Assembly (NCBI GenBank): GCA_048883105.1
Contig: JBHLQY010000012.1
Span: forward strand, 1 to 40,046
Length of the DNA: 40,046 nucleotides
Direction: 5' to 3'
Source of the DNA: LW40-45 sp048883105
GTDB taxonomy: Archaea > Asgardarchaeota > Lokiarchaeia > Sigyniarchaeales > SOKP01
Positions 17,214 through 24,592 of this stretch are shown one piece after another. The notes under the pieces were generated by a model. The model was given only the letters and a program-made list of their open reading frames with translations. It searched no databases and was not told the DNA's origin. Position numbers and translations under genes: made by a program. Numbering within the stretch: the first letter of the stretch is position 1; each line of letters starts with the position of its first letter.

Positions 17214-17573
17214 ATGGGAAAAGAAAAAGAGAAAGATAAGAAAGATAAAGATAAAAAAAAAAAAGATAAAAAGGATAAGGATAAGAAGGAAAAGGAGAAA
17301 AAAGAGAAAGAAAAAAAGGAAAAAGAGAAGAAAGATAAAAAGGATAAAGACAAAGGAATGCCTGATCAAGAGTGGAAAATTACGATTAGTAAGAATCTTG
17401 ACGTTGTAATAGGTGCATATCAGAAGATTGTTAAAATTTTTCAAGATATCGATAATTATATTCTGAAAGATGCTAGAAATATCGAAGAATTTAAAGAAAA
17501 AGTACAAAAAATAGTAGCGGATTTACCAGAAAATCAAAAAGAGGCATTTATAGCATTTCTTAATGCAATTTAA
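17214..17573 (+). CDS. Protein with N-terminal Lys/Asp/Glu tract and C-terminal helical domain
   Basis: The protein has 119 residues from ATG 17214; TTG 17205 in frame would add three. Residues 2 to about 47 consist almost only of K, D and E in short units such as KKDK, KEKE and KKEKEK. The second half (from PDQEWKITISKNLDVV) is a normal helical domain ending with PENQKEAFIAFLNAI. No known family was recognised. The tract is strongly basic overall and should be disordered or a single charged helix, as in tails that bind nucleic acid or acidic membrane. The coding strand is A/G-only across the tract. A nine-T tract follows the stop codon. Confidence 0.6.
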   Translation: MGKEKEKDKKDKDKKKKDKKDKDKKEKEKKEKEKKEKEKKDKKDKDKGMPDQEWKITISKNLDVVIGAYQKIVKIFQDIDNYILKDARNIEEFKEKVQKIVADLPENQKEAFIAFLNAI

Positions 17574-17574
17574 C

Positions 17575-17583
17575 TTTTTTTTT
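17575..17583 (+). terminator. Oligo-T terminator after the Lys-rich gene
   Basis: Nine consecutive T start one base after the stop codon at 17573. Oligo-T tracts in the non-template strand are the usual intrinsic terminators in archaea. The tract precedes the next gene's TTG start by 30 bases. Confidence 0.5.
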
Positions 17584-17613
17584 AAATTATACTTATGAAT
17601 ATTTCAGAAAACC

Positions 17614-18342
17614 TTGAATTTGCAAAAATATTTTGAAATAAGAGAAGGGATTGTTCCAATTATTTTATCATGCCCACACGGGGGATTTTTGAGCCCAAAG
17701 AAGATACCTGATAAATTAAAAGGTGTTCAAATTGCTGATAAGAATAAATTTCTTATTTCAAAAAGAATAATTCAAGTGTTATATCATAAGTTTGACATTC
17801 AGATTTATTATATTTTAAGCAAAATCCACAGGAGTAAAGTAGATTTTAATAGACCACCGCGGGCTTTTTCAGCATTCAATCACAGTTCAATTGAGGCTAA
17901 GAGAATACATCATTTATATCACGAATCCATCCAAAAATTTTATCAAGATTGCCTTTCCAATTTTAACAGATGTTTGTTTATTGATTTACATGGTTTTACT
18001 AAGCCACATAAGGATTATCCCGACATAATCTTTGGAAATTTATTCGGTACAACATTAAAAATAATCAATGAATCAAAAATCCGAAATGTTAAGAAATATT
18101 GGGGATTCACTGAAATGGTCGAATCACTCTCCAAAAATTTCACTTTAGATGATGGATTAGGAATGTCAGATTTTAATCTTAGTTATAGTGGAGGATATAT
18201 TATTCATCAATTTTATAAAAGAAATCTATCTAATGCGTTTCAAATCGAAGTTTCTAAACATATCAGAGAAACGAGATTACTGACCGAGATTTTTATTGGT
18301 GGATTTGTTTCCGCTATAAAAAATTGTTTAAAAGATAAATAG
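17614..18342 (+). CDS. N-formylglutamate amidohydrolase-like zinc hydrolase
   Basis: The 242 residues carry the marks of the N-formylglutamate amidohydrolase family (related to carboxypeptidase-type zinc hydrolases): CPHGG at 20-24, HRSKVDFNRPPR, FIDLHGF (metal ligand His in DLHG), a YSGGYIIHQF segment and FQIEVSKHIRE near the end, matching the Q-x-E-x motif. The family removes formate from N-formylglutamate in histidine degradation or acts on similar N-acyl amino acids. No hut genes are nearby, so the substrate is uncertain. The start is TTG 17614; the next in-frame TTG, 6 bases later, is an alternative. It is followed after 16 bases by a nitrilase-like gene, so the two amidases may share a transcript. 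Confidence 0.8.
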   Translation: MNLQKYFEIREGIVPIILSCPHGGFLSPKKIPDKLKGVQIADKNKFLISKRIIQVLYHKFDIQIYYILSKIHRSKVDFNRPPRAFSAFNHSSIEAKRIHHLYHESIQKFYQDCLSNFNRCLFIDLHGFTKPHKDYPDIIFGNLFGTTLKIINESKIRNVKKYWGFTEMVESLSKNFTLDDGLGMSDFNLSYSGGYIIHQFYKRNLSNAFQIEVSKHIRETRLLTEIFIGGFVSAIKNCLKDK

Positions 18343-18358
18343 TTATTAATAAATAGTT

Positions 18359-19150
18359 ATGAATTTAAATGTAGCGATAGCCCAAATGGAAATTTGGGAC
18401 GGTGAAAAAGAAAAAAATTTATCTAATGCTCTAACCATTTTAAATTCGTTATCTAAGTCAGAAAGTTATCCTGATATTGTGTGTTTCCCTGAATTGTTTA
18501 CAACCGGATATGACCTTAAAAATGTAAAGAATTATGCAGAAACAATTCCAGGGAAAACGATTGAAGAACTCACTAAAATTTCAAAAGGCAAATTTATTGT
18601 AATAGGAACAATCTTGGAAGTTGAAAATGATAATTATTACAATTCCGCATTTATTATAAATAAAAAAGGTAGTTTAATTGGAAAATATAGAAAAACGCAC
18701 CTCTTTGCTCCATTATTAGAAACAGACTTTTTAACGCCAGGAAATAAAATCTCAACTTTTACCTTACCTGAATCAAATAATTTAAAAATTGGTGTTGCTA
18801 TCTGTTACGATTTACGTTTTCCAGAAATATTTAGAAAAATGGCATTACTGGGAGCTCAAATTATCTTTGTTCCATCAGAATTTCCAAGTCCAAAAAAAAA
18901 GATATGGAAAACACTTCTACACGCAAGAGCAATAGAAAATCAAATATACGTTATAGGAATTAACCGTATAGGAAAAGGTACCTCTGGCGAGTATTTTGGT
19001 TATTCGCTTGTGTCAAACGGCGAATATTTAGAACATTTAGGCAATATACCTGAAACAAGAGTTTTTTCCATAGACTTAAATTCACTTGGTCCAATAAGAA
19101 AAGGACTTGAACTTTTAAAGGACCGTAGAACTGATTTATATAATATATAA
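18359..19150 (+). CDS. Carbon-nitrogen hydrolase (nitrilase superfamily amidase)
   Basis: This 263-residue protein has the complete nitrilase-superfamily triad: E45 in CFPELF, K112 in GKYRKTHLF and C149 in GVAICYDLRFPE. The N-terminus (NVAIAQMEIWDGEKEKNL) and the C-terminal half (LLHARAIENQIYVIGINR) are those of the omega-amidase/Nit-type branch that hydrolyses small amides such as 2-oxoglutaramate or deaminated glutathione. The length agrees with the family. The start is ATG 18359, 16 bases after the preceding amidohydrolase gene, which suggests a two-gene operon acting on amides. The convergent PHP-fusion gene ends five bases downstream of its stop. Confidence 0.88.
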   Translation: MNLNVAIAQMEIWDGEKEKNLSNALTILNSLSKSESYPDIVCFPELFTTGYDLKNVKNYAETIPGKTIEELTKISKGKFIVIGTILEVENDNYYNSAFIINKKGSLIGKYRKTHLFAPLLETDFLTPGNKISTFTLPESNNLKIGVAICYDLRFPEIFRKMALLGAQIIFVPSEFPSPKKKIWKTLLHARAIENQIYVIGINRIGKGTSGEYFGYSLVSNGEYLEHLGNIPETRVFSIDLNSLGPIRKGLELLKDRRTDLYNI

Positions 19151-19155
19151 GAAAA

Positions 19156-21021
19156 TTAGATAGTCCAAGTTTTAAAAAAGTTAGATATCGTATCGTATGC
19201 CTGTTTGGGGGTATCATCAAGCCGTATTAATCCGAATCCTTTTTCTTCATGATCTTTCCATTCATGGATGATTACACCGTTAACAAATATATCCTTTTTC
19301 AACAGTTTAAATACTTTAGAAAAAGCTTGCGCTTGTGCAGTTTCATCATATTTGAATTTATTAAAATCTTTATGATATTGGACCGGTATTGGTCCTACTT
19401 TAATCGGATTGGAGACCGTTTGAAAGCCCAATTCTGAAACAATAACGGGTTTTTTAAAAGTCTTAAGATATTGGACGTTTTGTCGAAATAAATGCGAAGC
19501 ACGACTGTAGGGACTGCCTTTTAAGATTTTAAGTATTAACCTTGGCAAATCTTCAATAAACTCTAAAAATAAATTGCTAAAATAGAGGTTGCAACAAATG
19601 ACATCGAAGTGCTTCCAAGGGACACTTCTAATTTCCCATGCACCAGCAGCATAGGAAACCATCCCTTCATAATGATCTCTTACTTTTTTAGATAATTTTT
19701 CTAGATAAGCGGTGATTTTATGAGTTTCTTTTCCAAGCTTGCCTAATTTGGTAATCCGAGTTGCACCCAACCCTGGGATCATCTCTAGAAAGGAGGGTGT
19801 AAATTGTTTGAAAAATTCTGGATTGAACCTTTCTACGTGGCCAGATTTATCATCACTCAATTCCAGAGTGAGCTCATTTCCAATGCAAAATATATCAACG
19901 CCAACCGTTTGTGCCCTTTGCGCGTGATCCAAGCAAAAATCTTCAAATTCGTCATATGTAAGTGAGCTATCTAGCTGAGGTTTATCAAGCCCTTTGGGAT
20001 AAACATATTTTGGATTTAAAATTACATTGAGCCCGAGTTCTTTTGCTACTGATGCAAACTCATACGCCTTAGTTTTGGGGCGCATGGCATCAAGCCGTAT
20101 AGTATTAATGTTCATTTTATGTACTATTTGCTGAAGTTCGGCTTTAAATTCTTGAGATGTTTTTGGATTCCATCCTAATGATTCATGTTGAAAATGAATT
20201 CCTTTAAAAAGACCATAGATCCCAGCAAAAGCGTTGATCCTTTTTAACCCCTTCCTGAATAAGATATCAATAAATCCTGGGAGCATATGAAAAGGTCTGG
20301 CACTCCAACCAAACAGTTCAATAACACTGGTCTTTCTTTGTTTCAATACTTTGAGTATTTCATCAATATTGTGAATATCGCCAATATCAGGACCGATTAA
20401 ATTAAAATATCGACCAATTTGATGGACTGAATGCGCATCGTCTGCTCCCAAAACGAACATTTGCGGTCGCAATTTCAAAAGGTCAGAACACATATAGTTG
20501 AGGAAAGGGGGAAGGTCTGCATGAAAAAATTCGATCCCATCAAAGTTGAAGTTTTTGATTTGCGATTTTTTCAACCCTCCGAAAATTCTGAAGATTCCTT
20601 CACCAGGGTGGAATGGGTGGGCGATAACCGCTAACCCTCCCTGTTTATGGACATTTTCGATAATTTGTTTTATGGGTAATTTATCTTCTCCCTCGACAAG
20701 GATTTCAGTTTGTAATCCGTAAGCAAGAACATCACCATAAAGGCTATCTATTTCTTCAGCACAGAGATAGCCACATTCAGGGTACTTATCCTGAATATAG
20801 GCTTTTGCATGCTTTGCCACCCGCATATTGTTGTGATCAGTTAACGCAATAAGATTTACTCCAATTTTAACAAGAGTATCAATTACTTCGTGGTAATCCG
20901 TACCATCTGAAAAATTAGTGTGATTATGAGATGAAAAAACAATATATCCTTCATTTTTTAACTGTTCTAGCTCTTTTTTGGATACTCTTTTAACTTTGGG
21001 CAAATTTATTGCAGTTCTCAT
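19156..21021 (-). CDS. Fusion of PHP phosphoesterase-like domain with clan-A glycoside-hydrolase-like domain
   Basis: The 621 residues contain two parts. Residues 28-235 are a PHP domain with SHNHTNFSDG (H32, H34), ALTDHNN (D62, H63), AEE, IAHPFHPG (H135, H138) and GADDAHSVH (D194, H197), as in trinuclear-metal phosphoesterases. Residues about 275-621 look like a (beta/alpha)8 glycosidase: residues with IRLDAMRP, IGNEL (E383, acid/base position), a KPVIVSELGFQ strand end (E530, nucleophile position) and NGVIIHEWKDHEEKGFGL. The paired NE and SE strand ends are the mark of clan GH-A. The combination is unusual and I cannot name a substrate; sugar-phosphate or glycan processing is possible. The gene is visibly richer in G and C than its neighbours (one sampled line, 20581-20640, is about half G+C), so recent transfer is plausible. 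The start is ATG 21021. Confidence 0.7.
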   Translation of the reverse strand: MRTAINLPKVKRVSKKELEQLKNEGYIVFSSHNHTNFSDGTDYHEVIDTLVKIGVNLIALTDHNNMRVAKHAKAYIQDKYPECGYLCAEEIDSLYGDVLAYGLQTEILVEGEDKLPIKQIIENVHKQGGLAVIAHPFHPGEGIFRIFGGLKKSQIKNFNFDGIEFFHADLPPFLNYMCSDLLKLRPQMFVLGADDAHSVHQIGRYFNLIGPDIGDIHNIDEILKVLKQRKTSVIELFGWSARPFHMLPGFIDILFRKGLKRINAFAGIYGLFKGIHFQHESLGWNPKTSQEFKAELQQIVHKMNINTIRLDAMRPKTKAYEFASVAKELGLNVILNPKYVYPKGLDKPQLDSSLTYDEFEDFCLDHAQRAQTVGVDIFCIGNELTLELSDDKSGHVERFNPEFFKQFTPSFLEMIPGLGATRITKLGKLGKETHKITAYLEKLSKKVRDHYEGMVSYAAGAWEIRSVPWKHFDVICCNLYFSNLFLEFIEDLPRLILKILKGSPYSRASHLFRQNVQYLKTFKKPVIVSELGFQTVSNPIKVGPIPVQYHKDFNKFKYDETAQAQAFSKVFKLLKKDIFVNGVIIHEWKDHEEKGFGLIRLDDTPKQAYDTISNFFKTWTI

Positions 21022-21250
21022 TTACCATCTAACCTCTTTTGGATTGAAAAGGAATCATCTTAAATCAACACTATGATCCCGAAGTTTCTCTTGACAAATT
21101 CCTCTAATTAGAATTTTCTGTCAATAGTAATTATTTTGACTCTATCATATATAAATTTTTTTTGAGCATTAATATTAAGCCAAAAACATATTAAGATTAA
21201 TAAATATTAAAAATTAATAACTAACCTATAACTTAAAAAGATTAATTGTG

Positions 21251-22474
21251 ATGAGAGTGGAAGGACAGGTTCAGTTTGAAGATTTGGATTTAGAATATGG
21301 GTATTCATGCATGTCCAATAGATTGCATTATTTTACTAAGGAGGAAAATAATTTTCGCATGGAGGTGCGGGAATGGTGTAAAGATAATGTTGAACCAGTA
21401 ATCCAAAAAATCGATCAAGATCGAGATAAAGAGTTAGCGGTGGAGACTTTAAAAAAAATGCCATATTTGGATATTATCATTCCAAAAGATGCAGGAGGGT
21501 TAGGAAAAGGAGTCTTGTATAGATGTATTTTTGGTGAAGAATTATCTGCTTTTAGCTATGCCATAGCAAGTATATTTGGAGCCTCTTCATGTTTATTTGC
21601 TGGTCCTATTATAGAATTCGGTACTCCTGAACAAAAAGAAAAGTATCTCTCTGGAATTGCAGATGGTACCAAAATAGGGGCTATCGGTATAACTGAACCA
21701 ACTGGAGGTTCTGATGCAATAGGAGGTATGAAATTACGAGCTGTGAGAGAAGGCGATTATTATGTTCTTAATGGAGAGAAGATCTTTATAACTAATGGTA
21801 GCGTGGCCGATTATATTACTCTCTATGCAGTAACAAACGATCAAGTTAAGCGTCATCAAGGTATAAGTTCTTTTATATTCGAAACAAAAACCCCTGGATT
21901 TGAAGTGGTTAAAGATTTTAAACATATGGGCAGGAGGGGGATGCCTAATTCACACTTGCGATTTAAAAACTGTAAAGTACCAGTCGAAAATCTACTTCAT
22001 AAGGAAAATGAGGGATTAGAAGTTTTATTATTTGGTCTTGATGGTGAAAGAATATTTACAGCATCTCAATATCTTGGTCTGGCAAGAAGTGCATTTGAAG
22101 TTGCATATAAATATTCACATAAACGTATACAATTTAAAAAACCAATTTTCTCATTTGAGGGAATATCATTTAAACTTAGTGATATGTTTATAGATATTGA
22201 ATTAAACCGGATAGCACTAGCACAAATAGCTAGAATGCTTGATGAGGGCCACAATTATAGAGCGCAAGTCGCTGCGTTGAAAGCAAGATTAGCAGATGCC
22301 ATGGTTAAAATTTCCCAAGAAGCAATTCAGATTGTAGGCGGAATTGGATATTCAGAAGAATATCCATTAGAAAGATATTATCGAGATGCCAAGATAGGTC
22401 AAATATCCGCAGGAACTGTTGAAATTTTGAAATATCTTATTTCAAGAGAAATGACTAGAATGTGGGGTAAATAA
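21251..22474 (+). CDS. Acyl-CoA dehydrogenase
   Basis: This flavoprotein oxidises acyl-CoA to 2-enoyl-CoA. The three domains are visible: the helical N-terminus (FRMEVREWCKDNVEPVI), the FAD-binding middle (GITEPTGGSDAIGG, KIFITNGSVAD) and the C-terminal helices (VGGIGYSEEYPLERYYRDAK, then GTVEILKYLISREM). The MCAD-type catalytic Glu (the E of YEGT) is Ala here (QISAGTVEI). Instead a Glu is present in GLDGERIF, the position of the base in isovaleryl- and long-chain acyl-CoA dehydrogenases. The substrate may therefore be branched or long. Possible starts are GTG 21248, ATG 21251 and ATG 21311; the last is closest to the usual family N-terminus. A crotonase gene follows in the same frame, 18 bases after the stop. 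Confidence 0.9.
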   Translation: MRVEGQVQFEDLDLEYGYSCMSNRLHYFTKEENNFRMEVREWCKDNVEPVIQKIDQDRDKELAVETLKKMPYLDIIIPKDAGGLGKGVLYRCIFGEELSAFSYAIASIFGASSCLFAGPIIEFGTPEQKEKYLSGIADGTKIGAIGITEPTGGSDAIGGMKLRAVREGDYYVLNGEKIFITNGSVADYITLYAVTNDQVKRHQGISSFIFETKTPGFEVVKDFKHMGRRGMPNSHLRFKNCKVPVENLLHKENEGLEVLLFGLDGERIFTASQYLGLARSAFEVAYKYSHKRIQFKKPIFSFEGISFKLSDMFIDIELNRIALAQIARMLDEGHNYRAQVAALKARLADAMVKISQEAIQIVGGIGYSEEYPLERYYRDAKIGQISAGTVEILKYLISREMTRMWGK

Positions 22475-22483
22475 CTTTTAAAA

Positions 22484-22488
22484 GGTGG
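22484..22488 (+). promoter_or_regulatory. Shine-Dalgarno sequence in front of an apparent AUU start
   Basis: AAAGGTGG (core GGTGG 22484-22488) lies four bases before ATT 22493-22495, which opens the crotonase frame. No ATG, GTG or TTG is in frame between the previous gene's stop and 22739, far inside the family's conserved N-terminal part. Confidence 0.5.
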
Positions 22489-22492
22489 TTAT

Positions 22493-23287
22493 ATTTCAGA
22501 AAAAAAAATTGAATTAGTAATTAAATATAACATCGCAACGATAAAAATAATCGATTACAAGAATTTCAATCCATTAAATATCGGGACAGGAAAGCAATTA
22601 TTAGAGGTTTTAGAATCCCTTCGAGATAATAGTGAAGTAAGATGTGTAATAATTACTGGCTCAGGAAAAGCTTTTTCTGCTGGTGGAAATATTAAGCAAT
22701 TTAAATCAAGTATTGAAAATGGTAATCCTGGTCAAGTAATGGATGATCTGACTAAAGTACTTTATAAAATAGCACTAATTTTGCGCCTTTATCCAAAACC
22801 AGTTATAGCAGCCGTGAACGGTTGGGCTGTTGGAGCAGGGATGAATCTAGCACTTTCTTGTGATTTTATAATTGCTTCAGAATATGCAAGATTTAAACAA
22901 TCTTTTGTTAAACTTGCTTTAATCCCTGGATTTGCAGGGACTATCTTATTGAGTCATCAACTCACGTGGCAGCAAGCTGTACAAATGGCTTTTTTTGGAG
23001 AGACTTATTCAGCTGAAGAAATGAAAAAGCTTGGTCTTGTTAACGAAATTGTCCCCGCAGAAAAATTAGAAGAAGTATCACTACAATGGGCTCAAAAGTT
23101 TGCTAGAGGACCTACTTTAACTTACGCAAGGACGAAAAAGTTGTTTTTTGATGCACTCAGTACACCGCTTGAAGACCATCTTGAGAATGAAAGACAAATG
23201 CAAATAAAATCTGCTGAATCAGAAGATTACAAGATTGGTGTTTTTGCTTTAATCGATAAAAAAGAACCTAATTTTATTGGAAAATAA
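22493..23287 (+). CDS. Crotonase-family protein (enoyl-CoA hydratase/isomerase-like), apparent AUU start
   Basis: From ATT 22493 the frame gives 264 residues, the normal crotonase length, beginning (M)SEKKIELVIKYNIATIKI, which matches the family N-terminus. The oxyanion-hole motifs are present (GSGKAFSAGGNIKQF and NGWAVGAGMNLALSCDF). The first canonical start, ATG 22739, would remove 82 residues including the first oxyanion strand, so it is unlikely. Both catalytic Glu of classical enoyl-CoA hydratase are replaced (N in GAGMNLAL; F in KQSFVKLALIPG), and the Asp of PaaG/dienoyl-isomerase types is Gly (IPGFAG). It may be an isomerase or act on another acyl-CoA. It is co-directional with the acyl-CoA dehydrogenase, 18 bases apart, and probably co-transcribed. 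Confidence 0.8.
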   Translation: MSEKKIELVIKYNIATIKIIDYKNFNPLNIGTGKQLLEVLESLRDNSEVRCVIITGSGKAFSAGGNIKQFKSSIENGNPGQVMDDLTKVLYKIALILRLYPKPVIAAVNGWAVGAGMNLALSCDFIIASEYARFKQSFVKLALIPGFAGTILLSHQLTWQQAVQMAFFGETYSAEEMKKLGLVNEIVPAEKLEEVSLQWAQKFARGPTLTYARTKKLFFDALSTPLEDHLENERQMQIKSAESEDYKIGVFALIDKKEPNFIGK

Positions 23288-23371
23288 AGGAAATATCAAT
23301 TTTTTAATTACTTCTAAACATTTATCTACGGTTAAATATTAGATCATTTTTTATCTTTAATAGGAATTCCA

Positions 23372-24217
23372 TTATCGTAAAGGATACTTTGGGGTTCTCT
23401 TTTCAAAAAAAGCACTGGATGCTTCTTTAACATCGTTTGAAGAGAATGTAACTACAATAGAACTGTTTTCAAGTTGAATCATATTTTCTAAGCTTGGCGC
23501 GTCAAGGGATAAATTTATTGCTTGTTTAGTCATTCTCAATCCAAGTGGACTTTTTCTTAGCATTTCATTTGCTAAGCTCAATGCTTCATCAAGTAATTTA
23601 TTTCTTTCGACTAATTTATAAACCAAGCCAATTTTTTCAGCTTCTTTACCATCAATAGCTCGGCCTGTTAATAATATCTCAGCAGCTCTCGACATACCTA
23701 TGAGCCGTGGAAGGAAATAACTTCCACCTACATCTGCTCCACTAAGTCCTATATTAATTGAACCATTGATAAATTTAGCGTCTTCACTAGCAATCCGTAT
23801 ATCAGCGGCCATTGCAAAACCAAATCCACCACCTACAGCTGGACCTTTAATAATTGCTATAACTGGCTGGCTTATTCTTCTGAATTTTATAAAAATTTGG
23901 CTAATCCGCCATTGATGATACATTTTTCTTTTTAAAGGCTCAGGCACGTTTAAATAATAAAATCTATCATATCCTTCAGACTTTCTTTTAGAATTTAATA
24001 TTAATCCTTCATTTAAATCCGTTCCAGCGCAAAATGCTCTCCCTTCTCCCCTCAAGATAACAACACGACAATCTATATCGACCATTAAATTGTCCAGGCA
24101 GTCATGTAACTCTTCTTCCATCTGAAAACTAATCGCGTTTAGTTTTTCTGGTCTATTTAATGTTAAAATACCAATTCCATTTTCTTTTAATTCAAATTTA
24201 ATAGTATTAAAATTCAA
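23372..24217 (-). CDS. Enoyl-CoA hydratase/isomerase family protein
   Basis: This 281-residue crotonase begins with FELKENGIGILTLNRPEKLNAI and shows both oxyanion segments, GEGRAFCAGTDL and KGPAVGGGFGFAMAADIRIAS. The position of the first hydratase Glu is Phe (GGGFGFAM) and that of the second is Ser or Ile; an Asp occurs in GLSGADVGGS, as in dienoyl-CoA-isomerase-like members. The reaction is therefore more likely isomerisation or retro-aldol type than simple hydration. The C-terminal helix SPLGLRMTKQAINLSLDAP is typical of the family. The start is TTG 24217, preceded by GGGAAAG on the minus strand. It is convergent with the first crotonase gene, so the two are separately expressed. Confidence 0.85.
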   Translation of the reverse strand: MNFNTIKFELKENGIGILTLNRPEKLNAISFQMEEELHDCLDNLMVDIDCRVVILRGEGRAFCAGTDLNEGLILNSKRKSEGYDRFYYLNVPEPLKRKMYHQWRISQIFIKFRRISQPVIAIIKGPAVGGGFGFAMAADIRIASEDAKFINGSINIGLSGADVGGSYFLPRLIGMSRAAEILLTGRAIDGKEAEKIGLVYKLVERNKLLDEALSLANEMLRKSPLGLRMTKQAINLSLDAPSLENMIQLENSSIVVTFSSNDVKEASSAFFEKRTPKYPLR

Positions 24218-24377
24218 ATTTCTTTCCCTTTTTATTGATTTTTAAGTTTAATGTGTATTTAAATTAAAGATAATTTAATAATTTAGAAATAGTCAGATTT
24301 TAAAATTAATATAAGTTAGATTCTATTTTTAAAAAATTAGTTTAAATTTTAAAAATAAAAGAGACAATTTAAGAAGT

Positions 24378-24530
24378 ATGGCAGATGTAAATTTAAAAAC
24401 TAATGATAAAAAAATCCCATTAAATGATTTTATGCAAGAATTGTTAACTAATATAATCTTAGGTTATTTGAAGACAGCGAAAAGGATGCCAGACGAGATA
24501 AAAACTATAAATATTGAGATCCAACTATAA
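24378..24530 (+). CDS. Small 50-residue protein
   Basis: ATG 24378 opens a 50-residue frame ending at TAA 24528-24530. The sequence has a polar start (MADVNLKTNDKK), an amphipathic helix (LNDFMQELLTNIILGYLKTA) and a final strand-like part (IKTINIEIQL). The amino-acid pattern is that of a folded mini-protein or a subunit-like helix, not random AT-rich translation. It sits alone between divergent/convergent genes, with an A/T-rich promoter-like upstream region and a double T-tract after the stop, as for an independent short transcript. No family is recognised. Confidence 0.5.
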   Translation: MADVNLKTNDKKIPLNDFMQELLTNIILGYLKTAKRMPDEIKTINIEIQL

Positions 24531-24548
24531 TTTTTTATATTTTTTTTT
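24531..24548 (+). terminator. Double oligo-T tract after the small protein
   Basis: Six T (24531-24536) directly after the stop codon and eight T (24541-24548) shortly after form an archaeal-type oligo-T terminator. It lies in the 62-base gap before the convergent transporter gene. Confidence 0.5.
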
Positions 24549-24592
24549 ATCTCCTAAATTCTTAAAAATAAAAAAAAAGTAAGAAATAAAGT

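Noticed and set aside
17066..17507. Long minus-strand frames rich in Phe, Ser and Leu opposite the Lys-rich gene
   Set aside because: They are the complement of the purine-only Lys/Asp/Glu tract; composition is extreme and the plus-strand gene continues into a normal domain.
21093..21122. Imperfect palindrome GACA...TCTAATTAGA...TGTC between the PHP fusion and the acyl-CoA dehydrogenase
   Set aside because: Only the outer four and central ten bases match; in AT-rich spacer DNA this can be chance, and no regulator gene is adjacent.
22739..22741. ATG 22739 as start of the first crotonase
   Set aside because: It would delete the first third of the fold, including the first oxyanion motif, which is intact upstream in the same frame.
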